Below, piece by piece: positions 32,809 to 41,318 of a stretch of DNA of 48,791 bases. The notes beneath the pieces are model-generated. The model searched no databases, had not been told where the DNA came from, and saw only the letters and a program-made list of their open reading frames with translations. Each line of letters starts with the position of its first letter. Position 1 is the first letter of the stretch. The DNA is taken from positions 352,282-401,072 of the forward strand of contig NZ_JAEHOB010000005.1 in NCBI RefSeq assembly GCF_016464705.1. Reading direction: 5' to 3'. A program made the position numbers and the translations under genes. The stretch comes from Qaidamihabitans albus. Lineage in GTDB: Bacteria; Actinomycetota; Actinomycetes; Mycobacteriales; Pseudonocardiaceae.

Positions 32809-34640
32809 CCGGGGCGGCTGGGCACGACCACACGGGCATCGCCGCCACCTCGCCGTTCCGGTTCGGCCACCGCCTGCAACAGGCCGCCGGGGAGGATCTC
32901 GACGGCCGCCACGGCGCCGATCTCGGCCGCGGGCGAGAACGTGTGCCCATAGGAGGCGAGAGCCTCGCCGTACGCTTCGGTGAACTCCTGCTCGGCCAGC
33001 GCGCTCGGCGTGTTCCGCTGGGTGGCCCTCGGCGCGGCGACGGCCGAAGGCAGGTCCATGCCGAGGTCGATGCGGTTGATCAGGGTCTGGATCACGGTGG
33101 TGATGATGGTGGAACCACCGGGAGATCCCAGTGCCAGCCACGGTTCGCCGCCCGCGAGGACGATGGTGGGAGCCATCGACGAACGCGGCCGCTTGCCGCC
33201 CTCGATGCGGTTCGGGTCTTCCTCGTCGTAGACGTGGCTGAAGTCCGTCAGCTCGTTGTTCAGCAGGAATCCGCGATCCGGCACGACGATGCCGCTGCCG
33301 CCGGTCTGCTCGATCGTGAGCGTGTACGAAACCACGTTGCCCCACCGGTCGACGACGCTGAGATGAGTGGTGGACGGCCCCTCGTGGTCGGGCCGGTCGA
33401 TCGGCTCACGCGCCACATCGCCGCAGCCGGGGTCGTACTCACCGTCGGCCTCCCCCGGCGCCACCGGTTTCACGGCGGCCTGGTCGGGGTCCAGCAGGCA
33501 CGCGCGCTCGGCCGCGAAGCCGTCGGAGAGCAACTCGGTCAGCGGTACGTCGACGAACCCGGCGTCGCCGAGGTACCGGCCTCGATCGGCGTAGGCGAGG
33601 GCCGACGCCTCGAAGTAGTGGTGCAGCGCACGCTCCGCAGGCATCGAACCCAGGTCGAACCGGTCGAGAATGTTCAGCGTCTCGCCGACCGTCGAGCCCC
33701 CGCTGGAAGGCGGCCCCATCCCGAGCACCCGCAAGCCGCGGTAGTCGTGGCTCGTCGGCGCGGGCCGCAGCACGTCGTAGCGCGCCAGGTCGCCGGCCGA
33801 AAGGACGCCCGCCGGCACCGGCAGCTCGGTCCCCTCGACGGTGGGCGGGTTCTGTACCGTCCGGGCCACCTCCCGTGCCAGCGGCCCCCGGTAGAAGGCG
33901 TCCACACCTTTCCGTGCCAGCAGCCGGTAGGTGTGCGCGAGGTCGCGATTGCGGAAGGTCGACCCGACGCGCGGAGCGTCACCGCCCGGCAGGAACAGCT
34001 CCGCGGTGGGCTCGATCGCGGCGAAACGCTCCCGGTTCTGCAGAGTCTGCTCACGGAACGTCTCGTCCACCACGAACCCCCGGCTCGCGAGCCTCGTGGC
34101 GGGGCGCAGCGCGTCGGAAAGGGAGTAGCTGCCCCAGGAGTCCAGCGCCGCCTGCCAGGTCGCCGGTGTTCCCGGTACGCCGACCGACGCGCCACTGGTG
34201 ACCATCTCCGGAAAGAACGGGTACGGCTCGCCGGTCGCGGGGTCGATGAACGCGTCCCGGGGCATCTCCAGCGGGGCGGTCTCCCGGCCGTCGATGGTCT
34301 CGACCACGCCATGCTCCGCGTCGTAGTGCAGGAAGAAGCCACCGCCCCCGACCCCGGCACTGTACGGCTCGGTGACGCCGAGCGCGGCGGCCGTCGCCAC
34401 CGCGGCGTCGGCCGCGTTGCCCCCACGGCGCAGCACGTCGATTCCGATGGCCGTGGCCTCGGGGTCGACCGAGCTCACCGCTCCCCCGCCACCCACGGCC
34501 ACCGGGTTCTTCCCGGTATGCCGGGTGGTGGCGGACGCCTCCGGCGCTGTGGTCTGGACCAGGCATGCCGCGGCCACCGCGGTCGCCGCGATACCGGCCA
34601 GCAGCCGAGTGCGGATGGGAGAGCTGACGCCTGCGGCCAT
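32802..34640 (-). CDS. ggt: Gamma-glutamyltranspeptidase
   Basis: The 612-residue precursor has an N-terminal signal peptide (RTRLLAGIAATAVAAACLV), so the enzyme is exported. The autoprocessing site and catalytic nucleophile are Thr424 in GPSTTHLSVVDRWGN, and the substrate-binding GSPGGS motif (ALGSPGGSTI) is in the small subunit. It hydrolyses or transfers the gamma-glutamyl group of glutathione and similar peptides; whether this actinomycete uses glutathione is unclear, and gamma-glutamyl peptides or polyglutamate are alternatives. The 3' end overlaps a palindromic terminator shared with cynS. Confidence 0.95.
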   Translation of the reverse strand: MAAGVSSPIRTRLLAGIAATAVAAACLVQTTAPEASATTRHTGKNPVAVGGGGAVSSVDPEATAIGIDVLRRGGNAADAAVATAAALGVTEPYSAGVGGGGFFLHYDAEHGVVETIDGRETAPLEMPRDAFIDPATGEPYPFFPEMVTSGASVGVPGTPATWQAALDSWGSYSLSDALRPATRLASRGFVVDETFREQTLQNRERFAAIEPTAELFLPGGDAPRVGSTFRNRDLAHTYRLLARKGVDAFYRGPLAREVARTVQNPPTVEGTELPVPAGVLSAGDLARYDVLRPAPTSHDYRGLRVLGMGPPSSGGSTVGETLNILDRFDLGSMPAERALHHYFEASALAYADRGRYLGDAGFVDVPLTELLSDGFAAERACLLDPDQAAVKPVAPGEADGEYDPGCGDVAREPIDRPDHEGPSTTHLSVVDRWGNVVSYTLTIEQTGGSGIVVPDRGFLLNNELTDFSHVYDEEDPNRIEGGKRPRSSMAPTIVLAGGEPWLALGSPGGSTIITTVIQTLINRIDLGMDLPSAVAAPRATQRNTPSALAEQEFTEAYGEALASYGHTFSPAAEIGAVAAVEILPGGLLQAVAEPERRGGGDARVVVPSRPGS

Positions 34641-34790
34641 GCGGTCCTCCGGTCCCTGCTCTTCGGTTGCGGTGCTCGCCGCCGGTCCGCCGGCGTCGGG
34701 CCGCTCATTCTAGGACGCCCCTCAGCGCATCACCAGGACGTGACAGGGAAGTGAAGGTCGGAAGGGCGGCGGCCCGGAGAAGGCGACAAC

Positions 34791-35762
34791 TCAGGATGAC
34801 TCTCCGTAGCGGGTGGCGATCGCGGCGGCGCGGTCGCGTAGGGCGGTGCGCAGCCACTGCGGGGCCAGGGCTTCCGCGTTCGTGGCGAGCTGCCACAGCG
34901 CCCATTCGGCGTGTCGCGAATCCTGCAAGGTCACCTCCAGCCGCAGCCAGCCGTCTGCGTCAGTTTCTTCGGCGAGGACGACCAGCGCAGTGCCCACCAG
35001 GTCCTCCCGCCGCGCCGGGTCCACTCGTGCCAGCACGGTGACCTGGTCGCCGCCGGTCCGAAACCGCGTGCTGCGTTCCTGCCAGGCCCGGTCCAGATCG
35101 ACCCGGTCCGGTCGCTGTGCGGGTTCGGTGAGTTCCTCGGCGGCCAGGACCCGGGACAGCCGGTAGGTGCGGTCCGCGCCGGACCTCGTGGCCAGCAAGT
35201 AGCCCTGGTCGCGTACGGTGACCAGGCCGATTGGGTCCACCGTGCGCCACCTCGGGGTCTGGTTCACCGCCGCGTAGCGGATGCGCAGCTTGTGTCCGGC
35301 GAACACCGCGCGCCTGACCTCGGCCACTGTGGAGTCAGGCACCTCCTCGGCGACCAGCCGACGCGAGAGGAGGTCGGTCTCCGGGTCGATGAGCAATCGC
35401 TCGGCCACGCCGGCCGCGGTGTCCCGATAGCTTTCGGGGAGCGCGTCAACCACCTTGAGCATCGCCGAAGCGAGCGCCGAGCCGAGACCGAAGGCTTGCG
35501 CGCCCCGCCGCGATCCGGCGATCAGCAGGGCAAGGGCCTCCTCGTGGTTCAGTCCACTGAGCTCGGTCCGGAAACCGGGTAACAACGCGAAACCACCGTG
35601 CCGGCCGCGTTCGGCGTAGACCGGGACGCCGGCTGCGGACAGCGCCTCGATGTCGCGCAGCACGGTACGGGTGGATACCTCCAGCTCGCGGGCCAGCGCG
35701 GTCGCGGACAGCCGACCTCGCTGGCGCAGCAGCAGAACCGAGACCAACCGGTCGGCGCGCAT
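34791..35762 (-). CDS. HTH/WYL-domain transcriptional regulator (YafY type)
   Basis: The 323-residue protein has a DeoR-like helix-turn-helix (RLVSVLLLRQRGRLSATALA, then STRTVLRDIEALSAAGVPVY), followed by a WYL domain (LRIRYAAVNQTPRWRTVDPIGLV) and a WCX-like C-terminal part. WYL domains sense nucleic-acid or nucleotide ligands in several regulators. It is divergent from the RidA gene 98 bases away and probably controls it. Confidence 0.92.
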   Translation of the reverse strand: MRADRLVSVLLLRQRGRLSATALARELEVSTRTVLRDIEALSAAGVPVYAERGRHGGFALLPGFRTELSGLNHEEALALLIAGSRRGAQAFGLGSALASAMLKVVDALPESYRDTAAGVAERLLIDPETDLLSRRLVAEEVPDSTVAEVRRAVFAGHKLRIRYAAVNQTPRWRTVDPIGLVTVRDQGYLLATRSGADRTYRLSRVLAAEELTEPAQRPDRVDLDRAWQERSTRFRTGGDQVTVLARVDPARREDLVGTALVVLAEETDADGWLRLEVTLQDSRHAEWALWQLATNAEALAPQWLRTALRDRAAAIATRYGESS

Positions 35763-35860
35763 ACGAGCACTCTAAAGGGAATACACGACACAGGATGTCG
35801 TGATTTGCCCGGAAGCTGTGGACGTACGGATCCTCGAGGAATCGAACGGAGCTTGTGGCA

Positions 35861-36256
35861 ATGGAACGAACGGCGGTCAACCCGGTGGCGTGGTCGGTGG
35901 AGATGGGATTCAACCAAGGTGAGATCGTCTCCGGGCACACCCGCACCCTGTACTGCTCCGGGCAGACCGCGATGAGCGGCGACGGCAAACCCCGGCATGG
36001 CGGTGACATGGCGGCGCAGTTGGCGCTGAGCCTCGACAACCTGGAGGCCGTGCTCGGCGAGGCCGGCATGACGCTGGCGAACCTCGTCCGGCTCAACGTC
36101 TACACCACCGACGTGGATCTGCTTTTCCACCACTACGGCGTGCTGGCGTCGCGGTTGGGCGCCGCCCGGGTGGCACCGACCACCACGATGCTCGGGGTGA
36201 TACGGCTGGCGATCCCCGGCCAGATGGTCGAACTCGAGGGGACCGCCGTCGCGTGA
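35861..36256 (+). CDS. RidA/YjgF-family protein
   Basis: The 131-residue protein contains RidA-fold elements: YCSGQTAMSGDGKPRHGGD, LDNLEAVLGEAGMTLANLVR and VELEGTAVA. Canonical RidA hydrolyses reactive enamines and imines formed by PLP enzymes. The usual late catalytic Arg (as in CxR...R) is not obvious here, so it may belong to another Rid subfamily. ATG 35861 has GGAG nine bases upstream; GTG 35855 is also in frame. It is divergent from a WYL regulator. Confidence 0.85.
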   Translation: MERTAVNPVAWSVEMGFNQGEIVSGHTRTLYCSGQTAMSGDGKPRHGGDMAAQLALSLDNLEAVLGEAGMTLANLVRLNVYTTDVDLLFHHYGVLASRLGAARVAPTTTMLGVIRLAIPGQMVELEGTAVA

Positions 36257-36301
36257 TGCCACCCGCTCCGTCCCTGCTACCCGTGCCGGTCGAACCGGCC
36301 C

Positions 36302-36427
36302 AGCTTTCTCGTGCCGCACAAGACGCTTGGCTTCCAGAGCAACGGCAAGCCGGGCACGTACCTGCACTCCCTCGCAGACGAGGCCCGCGGCAGCGGGATC
36401 GCCACCCGACCGAGACAGATGACGTAG
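36302..36427 (+). pseudogene. Possible 3' fragment of a decayed gene in the ridA-MFS gap
   Basis: Within the 305-base gap between ridA and the MFS gene, one frame reads FLVPHKTLGFQSNGKPGTYL and continues to a TAG at 36425-36427. It has protein-like composition (Lys, Gln, Phe, Tyr) unlike random GC-rich DNA, but no start codon and no recognisable family. It may be a gene remnant, or chance. The rest of the gap holds only the GAAGGAG ribosome site of the MFS gene. Confidence 0.25.
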
Positions 36428-36561
36428 CCGGGGCGGCACGGAAGACCAAAGACCCCCGGCTCCGGCGCGGCCTACCTTTCCCTGAACCGCCGGCACGGCA
36501 TGTCGCCGCACAGCGCCGCGCGGGCCACCGCAAGCCCACAGCGTCCGAAGGAGCACGCAGC

Positions 36562-37899
36562 ATGGCTTCTGAGCCAGCCCCCGCGCGACCGTCGAGGAAG
36601 GGCATCTTCGCCGCGAGCTTCGTCGGCACGTCGATCGAGTGGTACGACTACTACATCTTCGGCACGGCCGCGGCCCTCGTCTTCGGCAGCCTGTTCTTCC
36701 CGGAGGTCTCCCCCGCGGCCGGAACGCTCGCCGCGTTCGCCACCTTCGCCGTCGGGTTCGTCGCCCGCCCCCTCGGCGCGGCCGTCATCGGGCACTTCGG
36801 GGACCGGATCGGCCGCAAGGCCATGCTGATCCTCACGCTGGTGCTGACCGGCGGGTCGACGTTCCTGATCGGGGTCCTGCCCACGTATGCCGCGATCGGC
36901 CTGGCCGCACCACTGCTGCTCGTGGTGCTGCGCCTGGTGCAGGGATTCGGTGTCGGCGGCGAGTGGGGAGGCGCGATCCTCATCGCCACGGAGAACGCCT
37001 CACCGCGCCGCCGCGCGCTCTACGGCAGCTTCGCGCAGTTCGGCGTCCCCATCGGCGTGCTGACTTCCAACCTGGCCTTCCTCGCCGTATCCGGAATGTC
37101 CGACGACCAGTTCCTCTCCTACGGCTGGCGGATTCCGTTCCTGATCAGCATCGTGCTGGTGGTCATCGGCTTCGTCGTCCGCACCCGGCTGCGGGACGCT
37201 CCGGAGTTCCAGCGGGCCAAGAAGGAAGGCGCGATCAGCAAGATCCCGCTGAGCGAGCTGTTGCGCAGGCAACCGCGCAACCTCGTGCTGGCCAGCCTGG
37301 CATCCGTCGCCCCGCCCGCCGTCGGCTACACCGTCATCCTCTACATGCTCACCTACGGCACCACGGTCGTGGGATTCGAACGGACCACGCTGCTCACGCT
37401 CATCCTGTCCTCGACCGCCGTGTGGATCGGCACCATCGTGGTGGCGGCACTCGCCGCGGACCGGTTCGGCCCGAAGAAGGTCTACATCGTCGGTGCCACC
37501 ACCGCGGTGCTGTGGCCGTTCCCGCTGTTCGCGCTGGTCAACACCGGCAACATCGCTCTCGCGCTGCTCGCCTTCGTGGTCGCCGCGATGGTGCAGGGCG
37601 TCATGGCGGGCGCGCAGGGCGGGCTGCTCAGCGGCGCCTTCGACGTCGTCGTCCGCTACAGCGGCATCTCCATCGCCTACCAGATGGGCGGCATGATCGG
37701 CGGCGCCGTCACACCCATCGTCGCGACCGCCCTCTTCGCCACCTACGAGTCCTCGACCCCCGTCGCCCTCTACGTCATGGGCCTTTCGCTGGTCAGCCTC
37801 CTCGCCGTGCTGGGGATTCGCGCGGGCGCCCGCGAACCGGCGGCCTCGCCGAGCACGCCGTCGGGGCGGCTCGGAGCGTCCACGGAGCCGCGCTCGTGA
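36562..37899 (+). CDS. MFS transporter, metabolite:H+ symporter (MHS) type
   Basis: The 445-residue protein has 12 helices and the MHS signature GTSIEWYDYYIFGTAAALVF at the N-terminus, GHFGDRIGRKAM in loop 2-3, and QGFGVGGEWGGAILIATENA in helix 4. MHS transporters import organic acids such as dicarboxylates, shikimate, betaines or aromatic acids. ATG 36562 has GAAGGAG eight bases upstream. Placed before the sensor kinase and the aromatic-acid cluster, it could import the cluster's substrate, but this is inference. Confidence 0.9.
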   Translation: MASEPAPARPSRKGIFAASFVGTSIEWYDYYIFGTAAALVFGSLFFPEVSPAAGTLAAFATFAVGFVARPLGAAVIGHFGDRIGRKAMLILTLVLTGGSTFLIGVLPTYAAIGLAAPLLLVVLRLVQGFGVGGEWGGAILIATENASPRRRALYGSFAQFGVPIGVLTSNLAFLAVSGMSDDQFLSYGWRIPFLISIVLVVIGFVVRTRLRDAPEFQRAKKEGAISKIPLSELLRRQPRNLVLASLASVAPPAVGYTVILYMLTYGTTVVGFERTTLLTLILSSTAVWIGTIVVAALAADRFGPKKVYIVGATTAVLWPFPLFALVNTGNIALALLAFVVAAMVQGVMAGAQGGLLSGAFDVVVRYSGISIAYQMGGMIGGAVTPIVATALFATYESSTPVALYVMGLSLVSLLAVLGIRAGAREPAASPSTPSGRLGASTEPRS

Positions 37900-37952
37900 G
37901 CGCAGCGTAGTACGGTCTGTCCACGGACACGGTGCTGGTCGACGGGGCGAAG

Positions 37953-39515
37953 ATGCGGAACGACGGCGGACCCACGATTGACGACCGCGCCCTGCGGACC
38001 CTGCTGGACGTATCCGCCGACGGCCTGGCGGTGCTGGACGGTGAAGGCCGGTTCGTCGCCGCGAATCCGGCCGCCGCGCACGTCCTCGGCCTCAGCGCGG
38101 AGGAGCTGGCCGGGCAGGCCGCTCCCTTCGACACCGGCGCCACGGCCGAACTGGGGCCGGAGGACCGCCTCCGCGGTGGGTGGGTGACACCGGGCGGGCG
38201 GCGGCGGGACCTCGAGTACCGCGTCGCGCCGGTGGCCGGAGGCGGCTACGCCGTCTGGTTCAGCGACGTGACCGACACCCTGCGGCAGCAGGAGCGGCTC
38301 ACCGCGATCGCCAGGACGGCGTCGAACGTCGCCGCCGTGTGCTCGCTGCGTGCGACACTCGATGCCGTCGCCAGCGAGGTCGCGATGACCGCCGCCATCG
38401 CGGCCGTGCAGATACTGACCCTGGACAACCCGCAAGACGAGGTCCGCGTGCTCGGTATGGCCGGCTTCCCGGACGCGGACGCCTTCGACTTCACCGAACG
38501 GCTCAGCGCGTGCCGCCGCCTCGGCGCGCGAGTGCTGTCGCTGGAGGCGTTCCTGGACGGGAAACCGGTGGTCGCGCCGCACCGCAGGCCGGCCATCCTG
38601 GCCGACCCGGCGTGGGAACCGCTGCACGAGTTCATGAGCTACCCCGACTGGGACAGTTTCGTCTCGGTGCCGCTCGTGGCCCGCGGCCGCACGCTCGGGG
38701 TGATCAACGCGTACTACCTGCCGGATGAGGATCCGGCACCGGGCTCGCTGGCGTTCCTCGAAGCCATGGCCGACCAGGCGGCGGTCGCCATCGACACCGT
38801 CTCCCTCGTGGCGCAGACACGCTCGCAGGCACAACTCGACGCCCGCCGCAGGCTGGCGCGCGACCTGCACGACTCCGTGGCGCAGCAGCTGTTCTCGATG
38901 CGGATGCAGGCGAAGGCGCTGCGCGCACAGCTGGGCGTCGCCGACCCGGAACCGGCCGGCCTGCGCGGTGGTGTCGAGGAGCTGGCCGAGCTGTCCCAGA
39001 GCGCGCTGGCCGACCTGCGCGCGCTCATCTTCGAGCTCCGTCCGCTCGACCTGGCCGAACACGGGCTGGTCGACGCCGTCCGCTCGCACGCCGACAGCGT
39101 CGCGGCCCGGACCGGCCTCTCCATCAGCGTGCGGGATCCCGCCGGCCTCGAATGGGACGCCGGGATCGACGTCCAGGAGGACCTGTACCGCATCATCCAG
39201 GAGGCACTGCACAACGTGGTCAAGCACGCGAGCGCGACGAGTGTGGACATCCGCTTCGGCCGGACCGCGGACGGCCGGAAGGTGACCGTCGAGGTGACCG
39301 ACAACGGGGAGGGCGCCGGGCGCGGCTCCGGCAACCCGGTGGCCGACGGGACCGGTCAGGGCATGCTGGGGCTGGTGTCGATGCGGGAGCGCATCCAGCA
39401 GTGGGGCGGCACCCTCGCCGCCGGCCCCGGCGCGGCGGGCGGCTGGACGGTCGCGGTCACCGTGCCGCGGCCCGGTGCGCCGGGCACCCGGACCGAAGGC
39501 GGGCGGCTCCGATGA
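37953..39515 (+). CDS. Soluble sensor histidine kinase with PAS and GAF domains (HisKA_3 type)
   Basis: The 520-residue protein has a PAS-like domain (residues 10-110), a GAF domain (about 120-285), a HisKA_3 dimerisation helix with phospho-acceptor His306 in ARDLHDSVAQQLFSM, and an HATPase domain with EALHNVVKHA (N box) and a G box near GQGMLGLVSMRERI. No membrane helix is visible, so it senses something in the cytosol. ATG 37953 has GGGG upstream; GTG 37932 is also in frame. The stop overlaps the response-regulator start by four bases. Confidence 0.9.
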   Translation: MRNDGGPTIDDRALRTLLDVSADGLAVLDGEGRFVAANPAAAHVLGLSAEELAGQAAPFDTGATAELGPEDRLRGGWVTPGGRRRDLEYRVAPVAGGGYAVWFSDVTDTLRQQERLTAIARTASNVAAVCSLRATLDAVASEVAMTAAIAAVQILTLDNPQDEVRVLGMAGFPDADAFDFTERLSACRRLGARVLSLEAFLDGKPVVAPHRRPAILADPAWEPLHEFMSYPDWDSFVSVPLVARGRTLGVINAYYLPDEDPAPGSLAFLEAMADQAAVAIDTVSLVAQTRSQAQLDARRRLARDLHDSVAQQLFSMRMQAKALRAQLGVADPEPAGLRGGVEELAELSQSALADLRALIFELRPLDLAEHGLVDAVRSHADSVAARTGLSISVRDPAGLEWDAGIDVQEDLYRIIQEALHNVVKHASATSVDIRFGRTADGRKVTVEVTDNGEGAGRGSGNPVADGTGQGMLGLVSMRERIQQWGGTLAAGPGAAGGWTVAVTVPRPGAPGTRTEGGRLR

Positions 39516-40228
39516 CGAGCGGCGAACCGGAGGAGCGGACGGTCCGGGTGATGGTCGTCGACGACCACGCGATCGTGCGCCGGGGCCTGCTGGCCTACAT
39601 CGAGACCGTGCCCGCCCTGACGGTGATTGGCGAGGCGGCCGACGGGGAGCAGACGGTGGCGAGGCTGCGGCAGTGGCACACCCTCGGCGATCCGCTGCCC
39701 GACGTGGTGCTGATGGACCTGCAGATGCCGCGGCTCGGCGGGGTCGAGGCGACCGCGGAGATCACGCGGTCCCATCCCACGGTGAAGGTCGTCGTCCTGT
39801 CCAGCTTCGGCGAGGTGGAGCGGGTGCACGCCGCACTCGCCGCGGGCGCCGCCGGTTACCTGCTCAAGGACGCCGAGCCCGAGGAGGTCGTGCTCGCGAT
39901 CCGCGCCGCGGCGGCCGGTGAGATGCACCTGGACTCCGCGGTGACGCGCAAGCTCACCCGCCGCATGGCCGCGCCGCACGTCGGGCTGACGGCCCTGACC
40001 GCGCGCGAGCGCGAGATCCTCACCCTCGTCGCGCAGGGCTGCTCGAACCGGGAGGTCGCCGAGCGGCTCGTGATCAGCGAGCGCACGGCACGCACCCACG
40101 TGAGCAACATGCTGACGAAACTCCAGCTCTCCTCGCGGACCCAGGCCGCCCTGCTCGCCATCCGCGAGGGCCTCGTCCCCGGCCCTACCGACCCGTCCGC
40201 CGGGACGCATGCGGGCCCTTCGCACTAG
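39512..40228 (+). CDS. NarL/LuxR-family response regulator
   Basis: The 238-residue protein has a receiver domain with acidic Asp17/Asp18, phospho-acceptor Asp69 (VVLMDLQMP) and conserved Lys119, then a LuxR-type helix-turn-helix at residues 162-215 (LTAREREILTLVAQGC and ERTARTHVSNMLTKL). It partners with the overlapping sensor kinase gene. It ends ten bases from the convergent muconolactone-isomerase-like gene, and could control the adjacent aromatic cluster or the MFS gene, but no binding site is known. Confidence 0.93.
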   Translation: MTSGEPEERTVRVMVVDDHAIVRRGLLAYIETVPALTVIGEAADGEQTVARLRQWHTLGDPLPDVVLMDLQMPRLGGVEATAEITRSHPTVKVVVLSSFGEVERVHAALAAGAAGYLLKDAEPEEVVLAIRAAAAGEMHLDSAVTRKLTRRMAAPHVGLTALTAREREILTLVAQGCSNREVAERLVISERTARTHVSNMLTKLQLSSRTQAALLAIREGLVPGPTDPSAGTHAGPSH

Positions 40229-40237
40229 GCGTGCTCC

Positions 40238-40513
40238 TTATCGCTCCTGGGGATGGGTCGCCAGCGCCTCGACGGTGACGTCCATCCACTTCCACATCGG
40301 CAGCGACGTGAGCGCCTCGTGCAGCGTGGCCGGGTCGTCCGCCTCGTAGAGGCCGACCGTGGCGTTGCGCCCGGGAACCCGCCACAGCCGCTTGAGCACT
40401 CCCGCCTCCCGCAACTGCTGGGCCCGCTCACGTTCCGCCCGGCGAAGCCGCTCGCGGGTGTCGTCGGGCGTGTCGGGCGGCAGCAGGTTCTCCGTGCGTA
40501 CGAGAAATTCCAT
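40238..40513 (-). CDS. Muconolactone delta-isomerase family protein
   Basis: The 91-residue protein begins MEFLVRTENLLPPDTPDDTR and continues through the MIase ferredoxin-like fold (LKRLWRVPGRNATVGLYEAD, then LTSLPMWKWMDVTVEAL). Canonical muconolactone isomerase (CatC) works in the beta-ketoadipate pathway, but no catA or catB is near. Instead it stands at the end of a LigAB cluster, where a tautomerase for 4-oxalomesaconate would be useful; that role is inference. ATG 40513 has GGAGG five bases upstream. A palindromic terminator separates it from the hydrolase gene. Confidence 0.85.
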   Translation of the reverse strand: MEFLVRTENLLPPDTPDDTRERLRRAERERAQQLREAGVLKRLWRVPGRNATVGLYEADDPATLHEALTSLPMWKWMDVTVEALATHPQER

Positions 40514-40568
40514 CGTCCCTCCGGTTGCCGGTAGGTGTTGTCAGCGCGGCGTCGTGCCTGGTCACCTC

Positions 40569-40612
40569 TCGTGAGTGAGGAACCGGGTTAGAACTCGGTT
40601 CCTCACTCACGA
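40569..40612. repeat. Perfect 17-bp palindrome, dispersed repeat family copy 3
   Basis: TCGTGAGTGAGGAACCG (40569-40585) pairs perfectly with 40596-40612. The ten-base loop GGTTAGAACT contains the family core GTTNNAAC. It lies between the alpha/beta hydrolase stop and the MIase start and may terminate or attenuate the lig operon. Confidence 0.86.
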
Positions 40613-40616
40613 CGCG

Positions 40617-41318
40617 CTAGGCGACGGTGAGCAGTACGTCGGCGAGTTCCTTCGGTGCGGTGACCATCGCCTCGTGACCGGTCGCGAGGTGGTGCACCGG
40701 CCAGCCTCGGGCCGCGGCCTTCTCGGCGTGCGGCCGGAACACCCGCATCCAGTCGGTGCACTCGACGAAGGTCGCGGGAACCGCGTCACCGGCTCCACTC
40801 AGCCGCAACGGCTCGGTGTAGGTGAGCCACGGGTGCGGCGTCAGGCGCGGGCCGAGCCAGTCGAGGTCGGCCTGCTCCGACACACCGAGCACGCTCAGCG
40901 AGCGCACCGGGATGAGCCAGCCGAACCCGGGGCCAGCCACCGATTCGCGGTAGTGCCCGGCCACCTTCGCTGGCAGCAGGTCGATGGCGGCGTCGCCGTC
41001 GTCGCCCACGAAGGCGTCGAGGTAGACGCGCCTGCCGAGCCGGCCGGGGATGCGGTCGGCGACTGCGGTGACGACCTGGCCTGCGTAGCTGTGCCCGACG
41101 AGGACCACGTCACCGAGGTCGTGCGCCTCGACGAGCGCCACGACGTCCTGCGCGTGCGTGCTCAACCCGACCGAGGGGCTGAGCAGGTGCGCGCGGTCGC
41201 TGACCCCGGTCAGGGTCGGTGCGTACACCTCGTGGCCCGCGGCCCGCAGTGCCGGGATCACCCGCTGCCACGCCCATCCGCCGTGCCAGGCACCGTGCAG
41301 CAGTACGAACGTGCTCAT
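40617..41318 (-). CDS. Alpha/beta hydrolase
   Basis: The 233-residue protein has the oxyanion-region motif LLHGAWHGGWAW, nucleophile elbow GHSYAG (Ser77) and a late His in ATGHEAMVT. It belongs to the esterase branch near salicylate-esterase and hydroxynitrile-lyase-like proteins. ATG 41318 overlaps the ligB stop by four bases, so it is coupled to ring cleavage. It may hydrolyse an ester or lactone of the aromatic substrate or ring-cleavage product, for example replacing the LigI lactonase; the reaction is not determined by sequence. Confidence 0.85.
   Translation of the reverse strand: MSTFVLLHGAWHGGWAWQRVIPALRAAGHEVYAPTLTGVSDRAHLLSPSVGLSTHAQDVVALVEAHDLGDVVLVGHSYAGQVVTAVADRIPGRLGRRVYLDAFVGDDGDAAIDLLPAKVAGHYRESVAGPGFGWLIPVRSLSVLGVSEQADLDWLGPRLTPHPWLTYTEPLRLSGAGDAVPATFVECTDWMRVFRPHAEKAAARGWPVHHLATGHEAMVTAPKELADVLLTVA

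Noticed and set aside
36419-36430. ATGACGTAGCC upstream of the MHS transporter as a third lig operator
   Set aside because: It matches only the right half of the galB site; the left half TACGTC is absent and it overlaps a possible gene remnant.
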